Source: an uncultured Bacteroidales bacterium
Lineage (GTDB): Bacteria; Bacteroidota; Bacteroidia; Bacteroidales; Paludibacteraceae
NCBI GenBank assembly: GCA_937907165.1
Contig: CALCUH010000214.1
Location: 1 to 64,000, forward strand
DNA: 64,000 bases
Direction of reading: 5' to 3'
The position numbers and the translations under genes are program-made. Shown one piece after another: positions 44,839-55,443 of the stretch. A model generated the notes under the pieces. It worked only from the letters and a program-made list of their open reading frames with translations. It was not told where the DNA came from and ran no database searches. The first letter of the stretch is position 1; each line of letters begins with the position of its first letter.

Positions 44839-47800
44839 ATGAAAGCATATAAAATAATTATCGCATTAATCATCGCATTTTTCGGAATAACTATTTCTGT
44901 CTACGCAGATTGCAGGGGAAGCGAGGATGACCCATGCATCGACTATATAAAGGCAGATAGGGAAGAAGGCAGAATTACATGTCCCGTTCTTAACGAAAAT
45001 GAAGATATCGCAGATCCAGTGAGAACACTTTTGCTGGATCAAAACAAAAAGGAATATGTTGACGGTGTGAATTTAAATGAAAAGATACTCTTGAAGAGAG
45101 AAGAGATGAAAGTATTCGTAAAGGGGAAAATGTACAAAACAGCTTTTTTTGGAATTAAAAGAGACAAAAAAAGATATTCTATAAATTACACAGCCACTGA
45201 TATATTATATTATTATTGGAATAATAGCACGACAAAAAACCAGTTTAAAACACATGACGGCAAGGATTTTTCTAATGAAAGGAAAGAAAAAAAAATTTAT
45301 ACATTATCAGCAACAGAAGACTCATTGGTTGTAGGTGACTTAAAAAAAGAAGGCTATAACGAAAATAGAAGCGTCAACTATCTGCATATCTATTATGTTG
45401 TGAAGTTTGAGGAAAAGCCTGCAGGGGAAGGCGAAAATCGGAAATATTATCTAAGAACCCAAGAAGTCACCATATCCTTCTATAAGTGCGAGGGTGGTAA
45501 AATTGCCATCGACATGTTGAACAATCCGAGAATCGGAGAATTCGGGCAAGATGTATTTGGCGTATATGGCACAGATGGGGAATTGCCGATTAACATAAAG
45601 AGCGAGAGTGTACCAACGCTTTGGGAAAACATAGCGCAAAAGACGCTGTGGCAGGTGAGAAACGTTAATAGCGACAACGACTACAGGGAAGTTGGGAATT
45701 ATTCAAGGAAAGCGGAAGACGAGAAATATGGTATGAGTTACCAATACCGGACCAGCCAATTAAATACGGGAAAAGTTAAAATCGGCGATGAGTATGACAT
45801 CAGACGATTGAACTATAAGAGCGACATCGTAAATTGTCCAAGTAACACAGTGCGTGTGAAGATTATGCCGAAGGTATTTTTACCCTCTTTCGAAAATGAG
45901 ATTGACACATTGTTATGTGGCAAGGCAGAAAAAACTAATGACCCCAACGAATGCTTTATAGTGTATGGGAAAAAGGTTGAAATCGAGGAACCTTATGATA
46001 CGACCACCTATGGTGTGCAGTATCAGTGGGAATATAAGATTGGTAACCAATCATGGAGAGAGTTGCCATATGCGGCTTCGAAAACAAAAGAGCCATCAGA
46101 GGGAGAACTGTTGAATTATTCGAATCAAGATGATTATGGGTATGAGAATCTTTATTTGAAGCGTGAGCAGTTTAAAAAGGGTGTGAATTATAAATTCAGA
46201 CAAAAAGTCATTCTGAACAAATTCAACGGCATAGTGGTTTACGCGAACGAATCTGACGAAAATTCAGTTGTCAAGGTCCGTATGTTCGATAATTTATTCA
46301 AAGAGGATTTCTATTTGACGCCGATGCAACCGATATGTCAAGGAACTGTTAGTAATGCGAACGTGGAAGTGCAATTCCTCAACACGAAACCTTCGAATAA
46401 CTATAATTATTTCAGATCGGGAACCACTGAGGGCTTCAAAATCTCTTATGACTTGCAGAACACAGAAAACGCTGGTCAAATAATCGGGACCCATGTGAAC
46501 GAGCAAGTGGAACTGACGGCAGAGGGTAATATTCCTGTAATAGTAACCATATCTGACGCCTGCGCCGATACCATAAAATTATTCGACACCGTGAGGATGA
46601 AACCGACTCCAGTATTCAATGCACAACACATCGTTGGGATGAACTGTTCAACGGTCATGCAAAACGGGCAGACGGTCATCATGGTTGCAAAAGGGCAAAC
46701 CAACGCCCAAATTAAAATGAGCAATCTGGATAGCGCATTCACGAAAAGCACCTATTATGTAGCCGTCGGATCAACAACCGAAACGGGCAATATTGAATAC
46801 GGCAAGAAACAAATGATAGATAAAAACAACGGATTCATGATACCAGCTGGTCAAGGAACTTATGTGAGATTCACCAAAGAGACCAATGGTTGCGAAAGCG
46901 AGCCGGTTGTCTGCGCATTAAGGTTCTGCGACGCATGGAACAACAGTATCGGCATCGGTACTGGCAAATCGGACAAAATCAGAATCTGCTGGGAAGAGGG
47001 GAACCCCGAAATTCTAAATAAGACACTTTCGGGCGCATACGGCAAAACAACCTATAGTTATGAATGGAAATATAGCATAGACGGTAAGAGCTGGACAATC
47101 ATCGAAGGACAAAATGACGAAACACTAACTGCGAATGTCATTCAGCCGAAAAATAATGTCTATTATATCTTGAGAGAGGTGACCTCAACAATGGGCACAA
47201 CCCAGACTTTAAGCGCAAGTAATAAAGTCGAGGTAAGATATTATAATAAACCTCAAGCCAAGATAACCGCCAACGGTAAAACCCAAAGCATTTTCATCTG
47301 TTATGGTGATACGGTGACGTTAGATATTCAAGATACGATGTACGTAGCGGACGAAGGAGCGCAGATGGAGTATGGCTTGTGCTACCGCGATGAGAACAAC
47401 AAATATATCATGCTTGACAATTGGAGCAGAACACCTCAGTTCACTAGGCATAATTTGAATAAAGACACAACCCTTTACGGAGCGATAAGAATGTGCGGTG
47501 ACACGATCTATACCGAGGGCATCAAGATATCCGTCGGTCCTCAATTAGATGATTTCCCTGTCACATACGGCATCTGTAAAATCAAAGGAGACAGTGTCAA
47601 AGTAAGTTTGCCGACAATGACAGGTAACACCTACAACTTCATCTACAACGGCAAAGTGTATGGCGACAAGATCAGTAGCATATATGTCAAGTTGCCTCAG
47701 ACAGGCGATGCGTCATATAAAGTCATGGTAACCAACGGTAATTGCGCCACCACAGTGAACAAAACCTTAGCCGCCACAGATATGTTGGACAGCCCTGTCA

Positions 47801-50800
47801 AATATCCGCTTGTCATTGAAAGTGGTGAAATCGACAATGGAAAAGTTTGTGCGGGAAAAGAGATGACAATCAAGAGTAATGCCAACGATGGAAGAGAAGA
47901 AGTGAAAAAAGTATACACATGGTATGAGGATAAGACACAGCTCAAAGAAGAAAGCACTTCCGCATCTTTGAGGTATACTCCATCAAAAACTGGTGTGAAT
48001 GCCAATGTCATCCGCCGGACCCAATATTATGTCGAAGAGAACGGATCAAGCGCATTGTGTTACACATCATACGACACGATAACCGTCAAAACATTCGCAA
48101 AACCTCAAGCAGGAACTATTGCGACCGACGAGAAGAGCATCTGTTTCGGAGAGAAAACAACCATTCAGATTCCAACAGTAACCGAAGGAACGGGCAAGGG
48201 GTATAGTTATAAACTCTATAGACACGATCCGAAGGAAGGGACAACCCAATGGATCGCATCGGGACTTTCGACCGATACGAAGAAGACGGCAACCGATTCA
48301 CTGCCGAATTCGGGCAGTTACTCATATCTGTTGGCGGTACAGGATAACGGATGCTCGAACAGCCTCTATCTTGACAGCATGACCGCAAAAGAGAGTCGCA
48401 TCGCCACAGTCAGCGTGGACGAGAATTACAAATTCTCGCTGACTCAAAGCGTAATATTCATCGAAGAGAGCGACGTTGAAGAAGGGAAAGGCAAGGATTT
48501 GGTACTGAAGTCAAGCGAGATAGACAAGAGCCTTGAAGCGAAAGATCTGAAGAGTTGCGAACTTGTCTATAAGAAAAACGGATTTGGCTCTGACACGGTA
48601 ACGTACCAAAAGGGAACAGGCTTCACCATAAAAATATATGCGGCGGATTTCGACACTGACGGAGCGTTGGCAATCGCAGTGACCAGAGGTTCCGCAAAGT
48701 GTACGTACACGGCAACCGCTAACTTGGTATACAGCAAAGGATTCAGCGCCCAGCCATTAGTGAAATGTGAGGAAAGCGAAAGCGAAAGCCTCGTAGAGGG
48801 ATGTGGTGGTGACTCAGTGCATCTCGCCATAGACACGGACAACCTCCCTTCTTACAACGGTGATGGGATGGAAAAGGATAAAATCAAGTACCAATGGTTC
48901 AAGATGACGGGGGCGAGTACAGTGCAGCTTAACAGCGCCACTAAAAGTACGATTGCCGTGGCAATCGCCGACTCTGTATCTTATCGATGTCTTTTGACTT
49001 ATGATGCTGAAGGGACAGGTAAAAATCTGAAAAAGGTTTATTCAACGATCTATAACGTCAAGCCTATCAAGATTGCGGAAATGAGCAATATCTATTTCGG
49101 TCAGAACGGCATCTTCACCAAACATGTATGCACAGGCACGAGCAAGGATATCACGCTCGACGCAGATGTGAAGGCAAATCAGGACACAAGGTTGACCTGG
49201 CAATATAGTAAAGACGGTAAAGACTGGAAGGATTCATTATCGGACAATGGTGACGTGGTTAAGGGGGCTACAACAGCCAATTGTCAAGTGAACACTAGCA
49301 TGTTCGCGGGCATGAATGTCGTCTATTTCAGACTGAAAGTGAAAAATACGATTTGTGACAAGGAAGCTTACAGCGGCAACACGATCGTGCTGAGAATGGA
49401 CGAGAACCCTACAATGGACAGGACAAAGGTGAGAATGGACGGAACAGGAGTCATCTATGACGGCATGACCTCCATCTCATTCTATAACTATAGGGACGGA
49501 GGTTATAAATATAGCTGGAGTTACGGTGCGGACGAGACCTTCACCCAAACGACCCTTTACACGATTGAAAAGGCAGACGGATTCGAAGCAGGCAAGGACA
49601 CGGTCTATGTCTTCAAAGAGAGCGAAACAGGTTGTGTGAGCGATACAATCGCCTTGCCTTTCACTCTTTATAATAGATTGAGCGCCGCTTTAGTAACCTC
49701 ATATAACACGGATGCCGTATGTCCAGACGCCAAGAACATAGATTTGGGTCTATTGTCAATTGAAGGCGGGACAAACAATCTTAGTGATTACCATATCGAA
49801 TGGCAATATAAGACGGAAGGCATGTCCGATTTTGATGTGGTTATGGCAAATGGAATACAACCATTCAAATATGATTTGTTAAATCCCACGGAAATGGGCA
49901 CCACAGCACGCGCCTCTATTGTATTAAAAGAAATAACGGAGACAGTCTCCATCCGTGCCATCATCAAGTGCGACAACTATCCGGGAAGCAACCTCATCAT
50001 GTCACCTATCAAAATCAATGCGGTACCAAAACTGAGCAGGAGTTGGATCAACTCATCAGATGAGGTTCTTTGCTATGACGATTATTTCATCCATAATGAC
50101 GGAGTGCCATGTAGCGGAGGAACGGGTGCCTATCAATATATCTGGCAGAAGAGCGTCGACCATGAGAAATGGGAGAACCTGAATGTGGAGTCTCTATATC
50201 TATACAACAACCGCAAGAATGACACCACTAAACTCAAAACGACCACCTATTTCAGACGAATCACACAAGACAAGAACTGTCCAACGATGAGGGATACGAG
50301 CGCAGAGAAAGCGGTCATCGTAATGCCAAAATTGACCATGCCGGAACAGGCGGTTAACTATTACGGCACGATAATCAGCGGAGATGAGGTTGTGCTGCAA
50401 CCTAACTTCGACGAGTATGATTACGTATGGTCCAAAGATACGTCATCCCATGGAACGGACTTGGACACCACCAGCGGCGACTTGAACTACGGACGATATG
50501 TAACCGAACCATTGTATGAGGAGACCCGTTATCTGGTGAAACTGAGATACCAGAACACTCCGTATTGCGAAAGCGAATGGGACACACTGACCATAAAGGT
50601 GATAGACATCCAACAAACGCACCTGTACTTTGAGGAGCAACAGCGGAATGCGGACAAATATAACTTGGATGGTAAATATTGGATATGCAACGGCGGCACT
50701 GTCGGAAACATCAGAACCAACGGATCGAACGGAAGCACCAGACACCAATGGTTGTATGGCGTGAACGGAGCGAATCTGAAGAAGGTTTTCCATGAGGACG

Positions 50801-53800
50801 GATCGGCAGCCAACGAAGAATACTTGAATGTCGAGGAGTGCACGAACGTGGTGTTCGACTTGAAGAATAACAGCACCACCGCACCAGCGGACAGATATGT
50901 GGCATTCTGCCGTGTGGACACGTTTATCGTGGGTGGCAGAAATAAAGCGATAGCGAGCGACACCATCAAGGTATATATCGTTCCTACACTTGAATTGAGC
51001 GAGGACGTATGGAATATGAGCGATAGCCTTGCAGGATTATTGAGCACCGGGAAAAACATATATTGCAATGGCGATCCGGCAGAATCGGTCAATAGAAGCG
51101 TGAGCGAATATGTGGCTGATTTCTGGCTGTCCGATAAATTCACCGCAAGGATGTATGACCCTAAGCGTAGCACCGACAGCCTCAAACTATATTGGCAATA
51201 TAAGTCAGTCGACGACAAAGACTGGACCATAGCCAAAACCACAGACGTGCAAACCTACTTCGCCGACAACAAATTTGATTTAGGTAATTATGTTGAGAAT
51301 CCGAGTGGCACCTATATGGTGAGAAGCGCATTGGAGGACGGCTGCTCAAGCGTCTATTCGAACATGGTTAGAATGGGCTGGAGCGATGTGAAGGCTGACA
51401 GCACAGCGACGAAAGTCTATGTCGAATTGCCGAACGGCGATGTCATAAAGGACGGCTTCGAGTTGGGAGACAGCGTCACCGTGCTCTGCGGAAACAACGA
51501 ATATCCATGCTATTGGTTTATGGACGGCAAATGCACCGACACGCTCGCGGCGAACAGCAGAACCTGCTCGTTCAAAATCGACGGATACATCCTCGACACG
51601 TTGGCTAACCGCCAAAGCGTATATCTCAAGAGATACGACGACATCAATGGCTGCATGAGCAGTAAAACCGAGGTGCCAATCGGCAGCATCGGCAAGAGTA
51701 ACGGAGGAAAGATAGGTTCATCGCAGGTAATCTGCCATGGAGATAAGTTCGGTGGTCTGTTTAACGTGACAGAGGCGAGAAGTACCGTCCTCTATCCTGA
51801 GGACAAGGTGATGAAGGTCGAATACAGTTGGCAGTACACGACCAACAGCAATATGAGCGGTTGGATCAAGGTGAACAACGTCCATACGACGGACCTCTCA
51901 AGCGAAAAGGTCGACAGCATCATCTCCATATTGAACAAGCCGGAATATTGGTTCAGAAGGGTGGCGACCAACGAGAAGGGTCGTTCAACCTACAGCGACA
52001 CGGTGAAACTCAGCTATTACAACGAGCTAGTGGCAGGTGAGGTGACCCTTGCCAGCGTGAAGACTTCTTATTGTGAAGGCGACGAATTGCCATATATCAG
52101 AACTACCCAACCGACCGAAGGTCATACATATAACGACGACTACGGACTTAGGTGGCAGATCAGTCTGAACGACGGAGAATATCAAGACCTGAAGATTTCG
52201 GCTCTCGACTCTTTCAACCTCAGATGGCTGACCCTCGACACCTTGGATAGAACAAAAAACAACGTCTTGTCCATCAGATGTCTCTATAGCGATTTGTGCC
52301 AGGAGAAAGCGAGCAACGATGTTCAAATCACGCTCTACCGCATCAACACCGCACCTGAGATTTATGAGGATAACGAATGTATGGCTGATACGGTGACGGT
52401 GAAGATAAAGCCAGAAAAGGTGGAAAAAAGTTACACATGGTTGGCTTATGACGGCGAAGGTGTGGTCAATTGGAGTTGGCAAGATATAGACTCTAAGAAA
52501 CTCTACCGTTCTTCGGAGGCAGAGTTGATGATCGACGAATACGGATTGTATTCGGTAGATCTCGCGACAGGTTGCAAAAGCGAGGAAATACACTTCAACA
52601 TCGACTCGATGCCAGAACTGGTTCAATCGGGCATCGTCGCCCCAAGCCTCGTCTGCTATGATACGCAAGTAAAGATCGTCGGTGGAGAAGTGAGCGGTGG
52701 AACAGGCGACAAGAGTTTCCAATGGCAGTATTCTTACGAAGGAACCGATTGGGTGAATGACCCGACCGGAATCTCAGCGGATTATATGAGCAGTGAGATG
52801 CGTCTGGGCAGATATTTCAGAAGAATCGTTTCGGATAAATGTAGCAGCGATACCAGCGATAGCGTTTGGATTGACGTCACCAAGAAATTGGAGATCAGCA
52901 GGTCCGATTTAGTGATAAAGGACCACAAATGTCCATTGAGGGACATCATGATATCCTTAAACGATGACATAGCCGCGACGATGACGGAAAACGATAGCTG
53001 GAGACTATATCACGGGGAAACATGCACAAGCTTGATCACTTCAAAGAGACTATCTGACTTCATGACAGGATTCGAAGAAGAACAAAGAGACCTGATCTTA
53101 GTGCACCACTATGAAGTGGATGACCTGGCGTGCGAAAGCGAAAGAATCTCTTTGACCATCTATAATTCACCGAAGGTGATAGAGAACAGTATCAGTTGCG
53201 ATAACCAAAACCCATGCAACGGCACCTTCGTGAAGGTGAAGGATGAGAGCTTGTCCGTTAACACAGATGAGCAGAAAGCGATAGAGGATATGTTAACCAT
53301 CAAATGGTTCATCAGCGCCGATGGCGAGCAATGGACAGAACAATTGCTCCAAAACTCAAAGGATTTGGAGGTGAAAGTTAAGGACACGATGTATATCAGA
53401 AGAGTCGTGAATAACGGTTGCGACAACGACACGAGCAACACCGTCCTCATCATTGGCACGAAAGTGAACGATTACGATTATCTGAACGCATTGTCGTTGA
53501 AGATTGTCTCAACAATGGCTGACAGCAGCGTGAAGATGGAGATCAACGGTTCGAAGACATTCGACGAATCTTACTATTTCTATGGTGACGGAGAGTTGCC
53601 GACGGTAAGCTCGAACGAAATCATATTGCCTTATAAGGCAAACGCATATAAGGATAGTCTTTTGCAACTGATAGCCATCAGCGATGTATGTGTGAGCCAA
53701 TATGAGGTGACTCCACTGCGTGGCGGCAACATCTCATTCGACGGCGACACATTGCTTTGCGGTGGAGCGGACATCCCTGCCATCGTCGCGACCGACATCG

Positions 53801-55233
53801 AGGGAGGTCACGGCAATTACACATATCAATGGCAGTATAAGAACCAATATACAAGCGACTTCATCAACATCAACGACGCGACCGGGAAAGAATACACCCC
53901 TCAAGCGGTCAATGTGAGGACCACTTATCGAAGAGTGACAACAGACGGCGAGTATGTCTCTCTAAGCAACCCGATAGAAATAGATATCCGTCCATTGCCT
54001 ATCGTCAAAGGCATATGCGTATCGCTTGCCGATAGCATATTGGATAGTATGTCTCTAAAGCATAGTCAAGCCGGTGTCGACAAACTGCCGATGTTACAGA
54101 TGTCGTTAACAGACAGCATATTCAATGTCGAAACGGTTATCTGGCAAAAGAGTTATGACGGAGCCGAGTGGCAGAATGTCGAAGTGATGGAGAGCGACAG
54201 TAGTAACAACTACCAGATGTCGATAGAAGACACCACGAGCGTGGTTTATTATAGAGCCATCGGTCTGAGTTTGTGCGGAGCGGACACGAGCCGCAGTTTC
54301 AGAGTGAGCACGCTTTACGCTTCGTTCATCATGGATGAGGAACTGGTTCTGCTCGACACGATATGCAAGGGAGGTCGTTATGTGGAAATCGACTATAAGA
54401 ACAACCGCCCAGAGGTATATGAGTATTCATATCGAGCTATCGATTATGAGGGAACTGGCATATGTGGTATCAGTGGATTCATTTTATACGACGATACGAC
54501 AAGAATCAGTGAAGGGGCGAGATTCTATGAACCAGAACATTCGTTCGACGTTGAAATAACACGTTATGTCAAGACGACAGGCGCAAGCAGTACGAAAATG
54601 GTTCACTTCGTAGTTGAAGAGTTAAGCGCAGACTTCTCCTTTACCGTTGATGGCGTCGAGACCCACCAGAGCGGAGGCGAGAAGGCGAGCGTGAGAATCA
54701 ACCAAGGTAGCCATATCGTTTTCACACCTAACACGCAAAGAAGCGACGTGACCTATAAATGGCGACTTATCGAACCTCTTAACTCCGATTATTTCGAAGG
54801 ATACGGAGGATCGGAAGGACGTGAAGGTCTTGTCAGCTATAATATGTCGCCGGAATGTTACTATTATAATCCGATAAACTATAATGTGAAATTGGAAGTG
54901 ACGGACGGACGCTGCAGCGCTACTGTTGTCGACCAATCCATGTATATCGACATGGCGACATTCCGCGCCTTGAACCTGACGACCATGTTTGTCGACAGCG
55001 AGAGTAAGGAAAACCAGAAATTCCGATTTACTAATTTGACTGTTTATCCAACCCCTTGTTCAGATTGGTTGCACATTTCACCAGCTGGTAAGAATGTGAC
55101 ATTATTTGATGTTGACGGGTCAAAACTCTATGAGGAGTTTGGACCTGTGGACATCATCGATATGCGAAACTATGTTTCTGGAGTATATTTCTTGAGTGTG
55201 AATGGAATTATTTTCAAAGTCTTGAAGCAGTAG
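44839..55233 (+). CDS. Giant T9SS-exported surface protein with Ig-like modules
   Basis: 3,464 aa, the longest gene of the window. A signal peptide (MKAYKIIIALIIAFFGITISVYA) is followed by at least 17 Ig-like beta modules marked by phrases such as YQWEYKIGNQSW, YEWKYSIDGKSW, LTWQYSKDGKDW, YIWQKSVDHEKW, FQWQYSYEGTDW and YQWQYKNQYTSDF (W-x-Y-S-x-D-G-x-x-W type), each with a preceding C-x-G. The C-terminus (LTVYPTPCSDWLHISPAGK...DMRNYVSGVYFLSVNG) is a T9SS type A sorting domain, so it should be displayed on the outer membrane. The pattern is like SprB-type or other gliding/adhesion proteins. It is last in the plus-strand transfer run, 12 bases after a lipoprotein gene, and ends on an intrinsic terminator. 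A role as mating adhesin is inference; binding to host or partner glycans is an alternative. Confidence 0.9.
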   Translation: MKAYKIIIALIIAFFGITISVYADCRGSEDDPCIDYIKADREEGRITCPVLNENEDIADPVRTLLLDQNKKEYVDGVNLNEKILLKREEMKVFVKGKMYKTAFFGIKRDKKRYSINYTATDILYYYWNNSTTKNQFKTHDGKDFSNERKEKKIYTLSATEDSLVVGDLKKEGYNENRSVNYLHIYYVVKFEEKPAGEGENRKYYLRTQEVTISFYKCEGGKIAIDMLNNPRIGEFGQDVFGVYGTDGELPINIKSESVPTLWENIAQKTLWQVRNVNSDNDYREVGNYSRKAEDEKYGMSYQYRTSQLNTGKVKIGDEYDIRRLNYKSDIVNCPSNTVRVKIMPKVFLPSFENEIDTLLCGKAEKTNDPNECFIVYGKKVEIEEPYDTTTYGVQYQWEYKIGNQSWRELPYAASKTKEPSEGELLNYSNQDDYGYENLYLKREQFKKGVNYKFRQKVILNKFNGIVVYANESDENSVVKVRMFDNLFKEDFYLTPMQPICQGTVSNANVEVQFLNTKPSNNYNYFRSGTTEGFKISYDLQNTENAGQIIGTHVNEQVELTAEGNIPVIVTISDACADTIKLFDTVRMKPTPVFNAQHIVGMNCSTVMQNGQTVIMVAKGQTNAQIKMSNLDSAFTKSTYYVAVGSTTETGNIEYGKKQMIDKNNGFMIPAGQGTYVRFTKETNGCESEPVVCALRFCDAWNNSIGIGTGKSDKIRICWEEGNPEILNKTLSGAYGKTTYSYEWKYSIDGKSWTIIEGQNDETLTANVIQPKNNVYYILREVTSTMGTTQTLSASNKVEVRYYNKPQAKITANGKTQSIFICYGDTVTLDIQDTMYVADEGAQMEYGLCYRDENNKYIMLDNWSRTPQFTRHNLNKDTTLYGAIRMCGDTIYTEGIKISVGPQLDDFPVTYGICKIKGDSVKVSLPTMTGNTYNFIYNGKVYGDKISSIYVKLPQTGDASYKVMVTNGNCATTVNKTLAATDMLDSPVKYPLVIESGEIDNGKVCAGKEMTIKSNANDGREEVKKVYTWYEDKTQLKEESTSASLRYTPSKTGVNANVIRRTQYYVEENGSSALCYTSYDTITVKTFAKPQAGTIATDEKSICFGEKTTIQIPTVTEGTGKGYSYKLYRHDPKEGTTQWIASGLSTDTKKTATDSLPNSGSYSYLLAVQDNGCSNSLYLDSMTAKESRIATVSVDENYKFSLTQSVIFIEESDVEEGKGKDLVLKSSEIDKSLEAKDLKSCELVYKKNGFGSDTVTYQKGTGFTIKIYAADFDTDGALAIAVTRGSAKCTYTATANLVYSKGFSAQPLVKCEESESESLVEGCGGDSVHLAIDTDNLPSYNGDGMEKDKIKYQWFKMTGASTVQLNSATKSTIAVAIADSVSYRCLLTYDAEGTGKNLKKVYSTIYNVKPIKIAEMSNIYFGQNGIFTKHVCTGTSKDITLDADVKANQDTRLTWQYSKDGKDWKDSLSDNGDVVKGATTANCQVNTSMFAGMNVVYFRLKVKNTICDKEAYSGNTIVLRMDENPTMDRTKVRMDGTGVIYDGMTSISFYNYRDGGYKYSWSYGADETFTQTTLYTIEKADGFEAGKDTVYVFKESETGCVSDTIALPFTLYNRLSAALVTSYNTDAVCPDAKNIDLGLLSIEGGTNNLSDYHIEWQYKTEGMSDFDVVMANGIQPFKYDLLNPTEMGTTARASIVLKEITETVSIRAIIKCDNYPGSNLIMSPIKINAVPKLSRSWINSSDEVLCYDDYFIHNDGVPCSGGTGAYQYIWQKSVDHEKWENLNVESLYLYNNRKNDTTKLKTTTYFRRITQDKNCPTMRDTSAEKAVIVMPKLTMPEQAVNYYGTIISGDEVVLQPNFDEYDYVWSKDTSSHGTDLDTTSGDLNYGRYVTEPLYEETRYLVKLRYQNTPYCESEWDTLTIKVIDIQQTHLYFEEQQRNADKYNLDGKYWICNGGTVGNIRTNGSNGSTRHQWLYGVNGANLKKVFHEDGSAANEEYLNVEECTNVVFDLKNNSTTAPADRYVAFCRVDTFIVGGRNKAIASDTIKVYIVPTLELSEDVWNMSDSLAGLLSTGKNIYCNGDPAESVNRSVSEYVADFWLSDKFTARMYDPKRSTDSLKLYWQYKSVDDKDWTIAKTTDVQTYFADNKFDLGNYVENPSGTYMVRSALEDGCSSVYSNMVRMGWSDVKADSTATKVYVELPNGDVIKDGFELGDSVTVLCGNNEYPCYWFMDGKCTDTLAANSRTCSFKIDGYILDTLANRQSVYLKRYDDINGCMSSKTEVPIGSIGKSNGGKIGSSQVICHGDKFGGLFNVTEARSTVLYPEDKVMKVEYSWQYTTNSNMSGWIKVNNVHTTDLSSEKVDSIISILNKPEYWFRRVATNEKGRSTYSDTVKLSYYNELVAGEVTLASVKTSYCEGDELPYIRTTQPTEGHTYNDDYGLRWQISLNDGEYQDLKISALDSFNLRWLTLDTLDRTKNNVLSIRCLYSDLCQEKASNDVQITLYRINTAPEIYEDNECMADTVTVKIKPEKVEKSYTWLAYDGEGVVNWSWQDIDSKKLYRSSEAELMIDEYGLYSVDLATGCKSEEIHFNIDSMPELVQSGIVAPSLVCYDTQVKIVGGEVSGGTGDKSFQWQYSYEGTDWVNDPTGISADYMSSEMRLGRYFRRIVSDKCSSDTSDSVWIDVTKKLEISRSDLVIKDHKCPLRDIMISLNDDIAATMTENDSWRLYHGETCTSLITSKRLSDFMTGFEEEQRDLILVHHYEVDDLACESERISLTIYNSPKVIENSISCDNQNPCNGTFVKVKDESLSVNTDEQKAIEDMLTIKWFISADGEQWTEQLLQNSKDLEVKVKDTMYIRRVVNNGCDNDTSNTVLIIGTKVNDYDYLNALSLKIVSTMADSSVKMEINGSKTFDESYYFYGDGELPTVSSNEIILPYKANAYKDSLLQLIAISDVCVSQYEVTPLRGGNISFDGDTLLCGGADIPAIVATDIEGGHGNYTYQWQYKNQYTSDFININDATGKEYTPQAVNVRTTYRRVTTDGEYVSLSNPIEIDIRPLPIVKGICVSLADSILDSMSLKHSQAGVDKLPMLQMSLTDSIFNVETVIWQKSYDGAEWQNVEVMESDSSNNYQMSIEDTTSVVYYRAIGLSLCGADTSRSFRVSTLYASFIMDEELVLLDTICKGGRYVEIDYKNNRPEVYEYSYRAIDYEGTGICGISGFILYDDTTRISEGARFYEPEHSFDVEITRYVKTTGASSTKMVHFVVEELSADFSFTVDGVETHQSGGEKASVRINQGSHIVFTPNTQRSDVTYKWRLIEPLNSDYFEGYGGSEGREGLVSYNMSPECYYYNPINYNVKLEVTDGRCSATVVDQSMYIDMATFRALNLTTMFVDSESKENQKFRFTNLTVYPTPCSDWLHISPAGKNVTLFDVDGSKLYEEFGPVDIIDMRNYVSGVYFLSVNGIIFKVLKQ

Positions 55234-55250
55234 AGAACGCTTCTCTTTTT
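55232..55250 (+). terminator. Terminator of the transfer run
   Basis: AGAGAA-CGC-TTCTCT followed by TTTT; the first arm begins on the stop codon of the giant gene. Confidence 0.8.
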
Positions 55251-55260
55251 AGGTTTTGCC

Positions 55261-55391
55261 TGATGTTTCATCACGCAAATTCTGAAAAGAGAATTCCAAT
55301 GAAAAGATGGCGCGTCAAAAGTGAAAACTTTGACCCGCCATCTTTTCATTATGTGCGGCGGTCAAACATGAAAAACCATGTAGGGTTTCAT
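55261..55391. repeat. Cluster of tandem hairpins
   Basis: Four hairpins in 130 bases: TGATG-TTT-CATCA (55261-55273); AATTCT/AGAATT (55278-55295); a 53-base hairpin (55298-55350) with perfect 15-bp arms AATGAAAAGATGGCG and CGCCATCTTTTCATT and an inner stem GTCAAA...TTTGAC capped by GAAA; and ATGAAA/TTTCAT (55368-55391). No gene. May be an RNA element or mobile palindrome remnant. Confidence 0.6.
55349..55369. repeat. Inverted repeat, left copy
   Basis: Reads TTATGTGCGGCG then GTCAAACAT. Its reverse complement occurs at 56396-56416 with 19 of 21 bases the same. The pair brackets the ssb gene. Confidence 0.55.
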
Positions 55392-55401
55392 AGTCGCAAA
55401 A

Positions 55402-55427
55402 AAAAGGACGACCGAAGTCGCCCTTTT
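55402..55427. terminator. Terminator of ssb
   Basis: AAAAGG-A-CGAC-CGAA-GTCG-C-CCTTTT: a stem with one internal mismatch and GAAx-like loop, between the hairpin cluster and the ssb stop codon at 55444. Confidence 0.7.
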
Positions 55428-55443
55428 GATTTAGTCATAAAGC

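Noticed and set aside
50529..51242. Minus-strand frame of 237 codons opposite the giant gene
   Set aside because: Shadow of the beta-repeat protein; hydrophobic, no family marks, no promoter.
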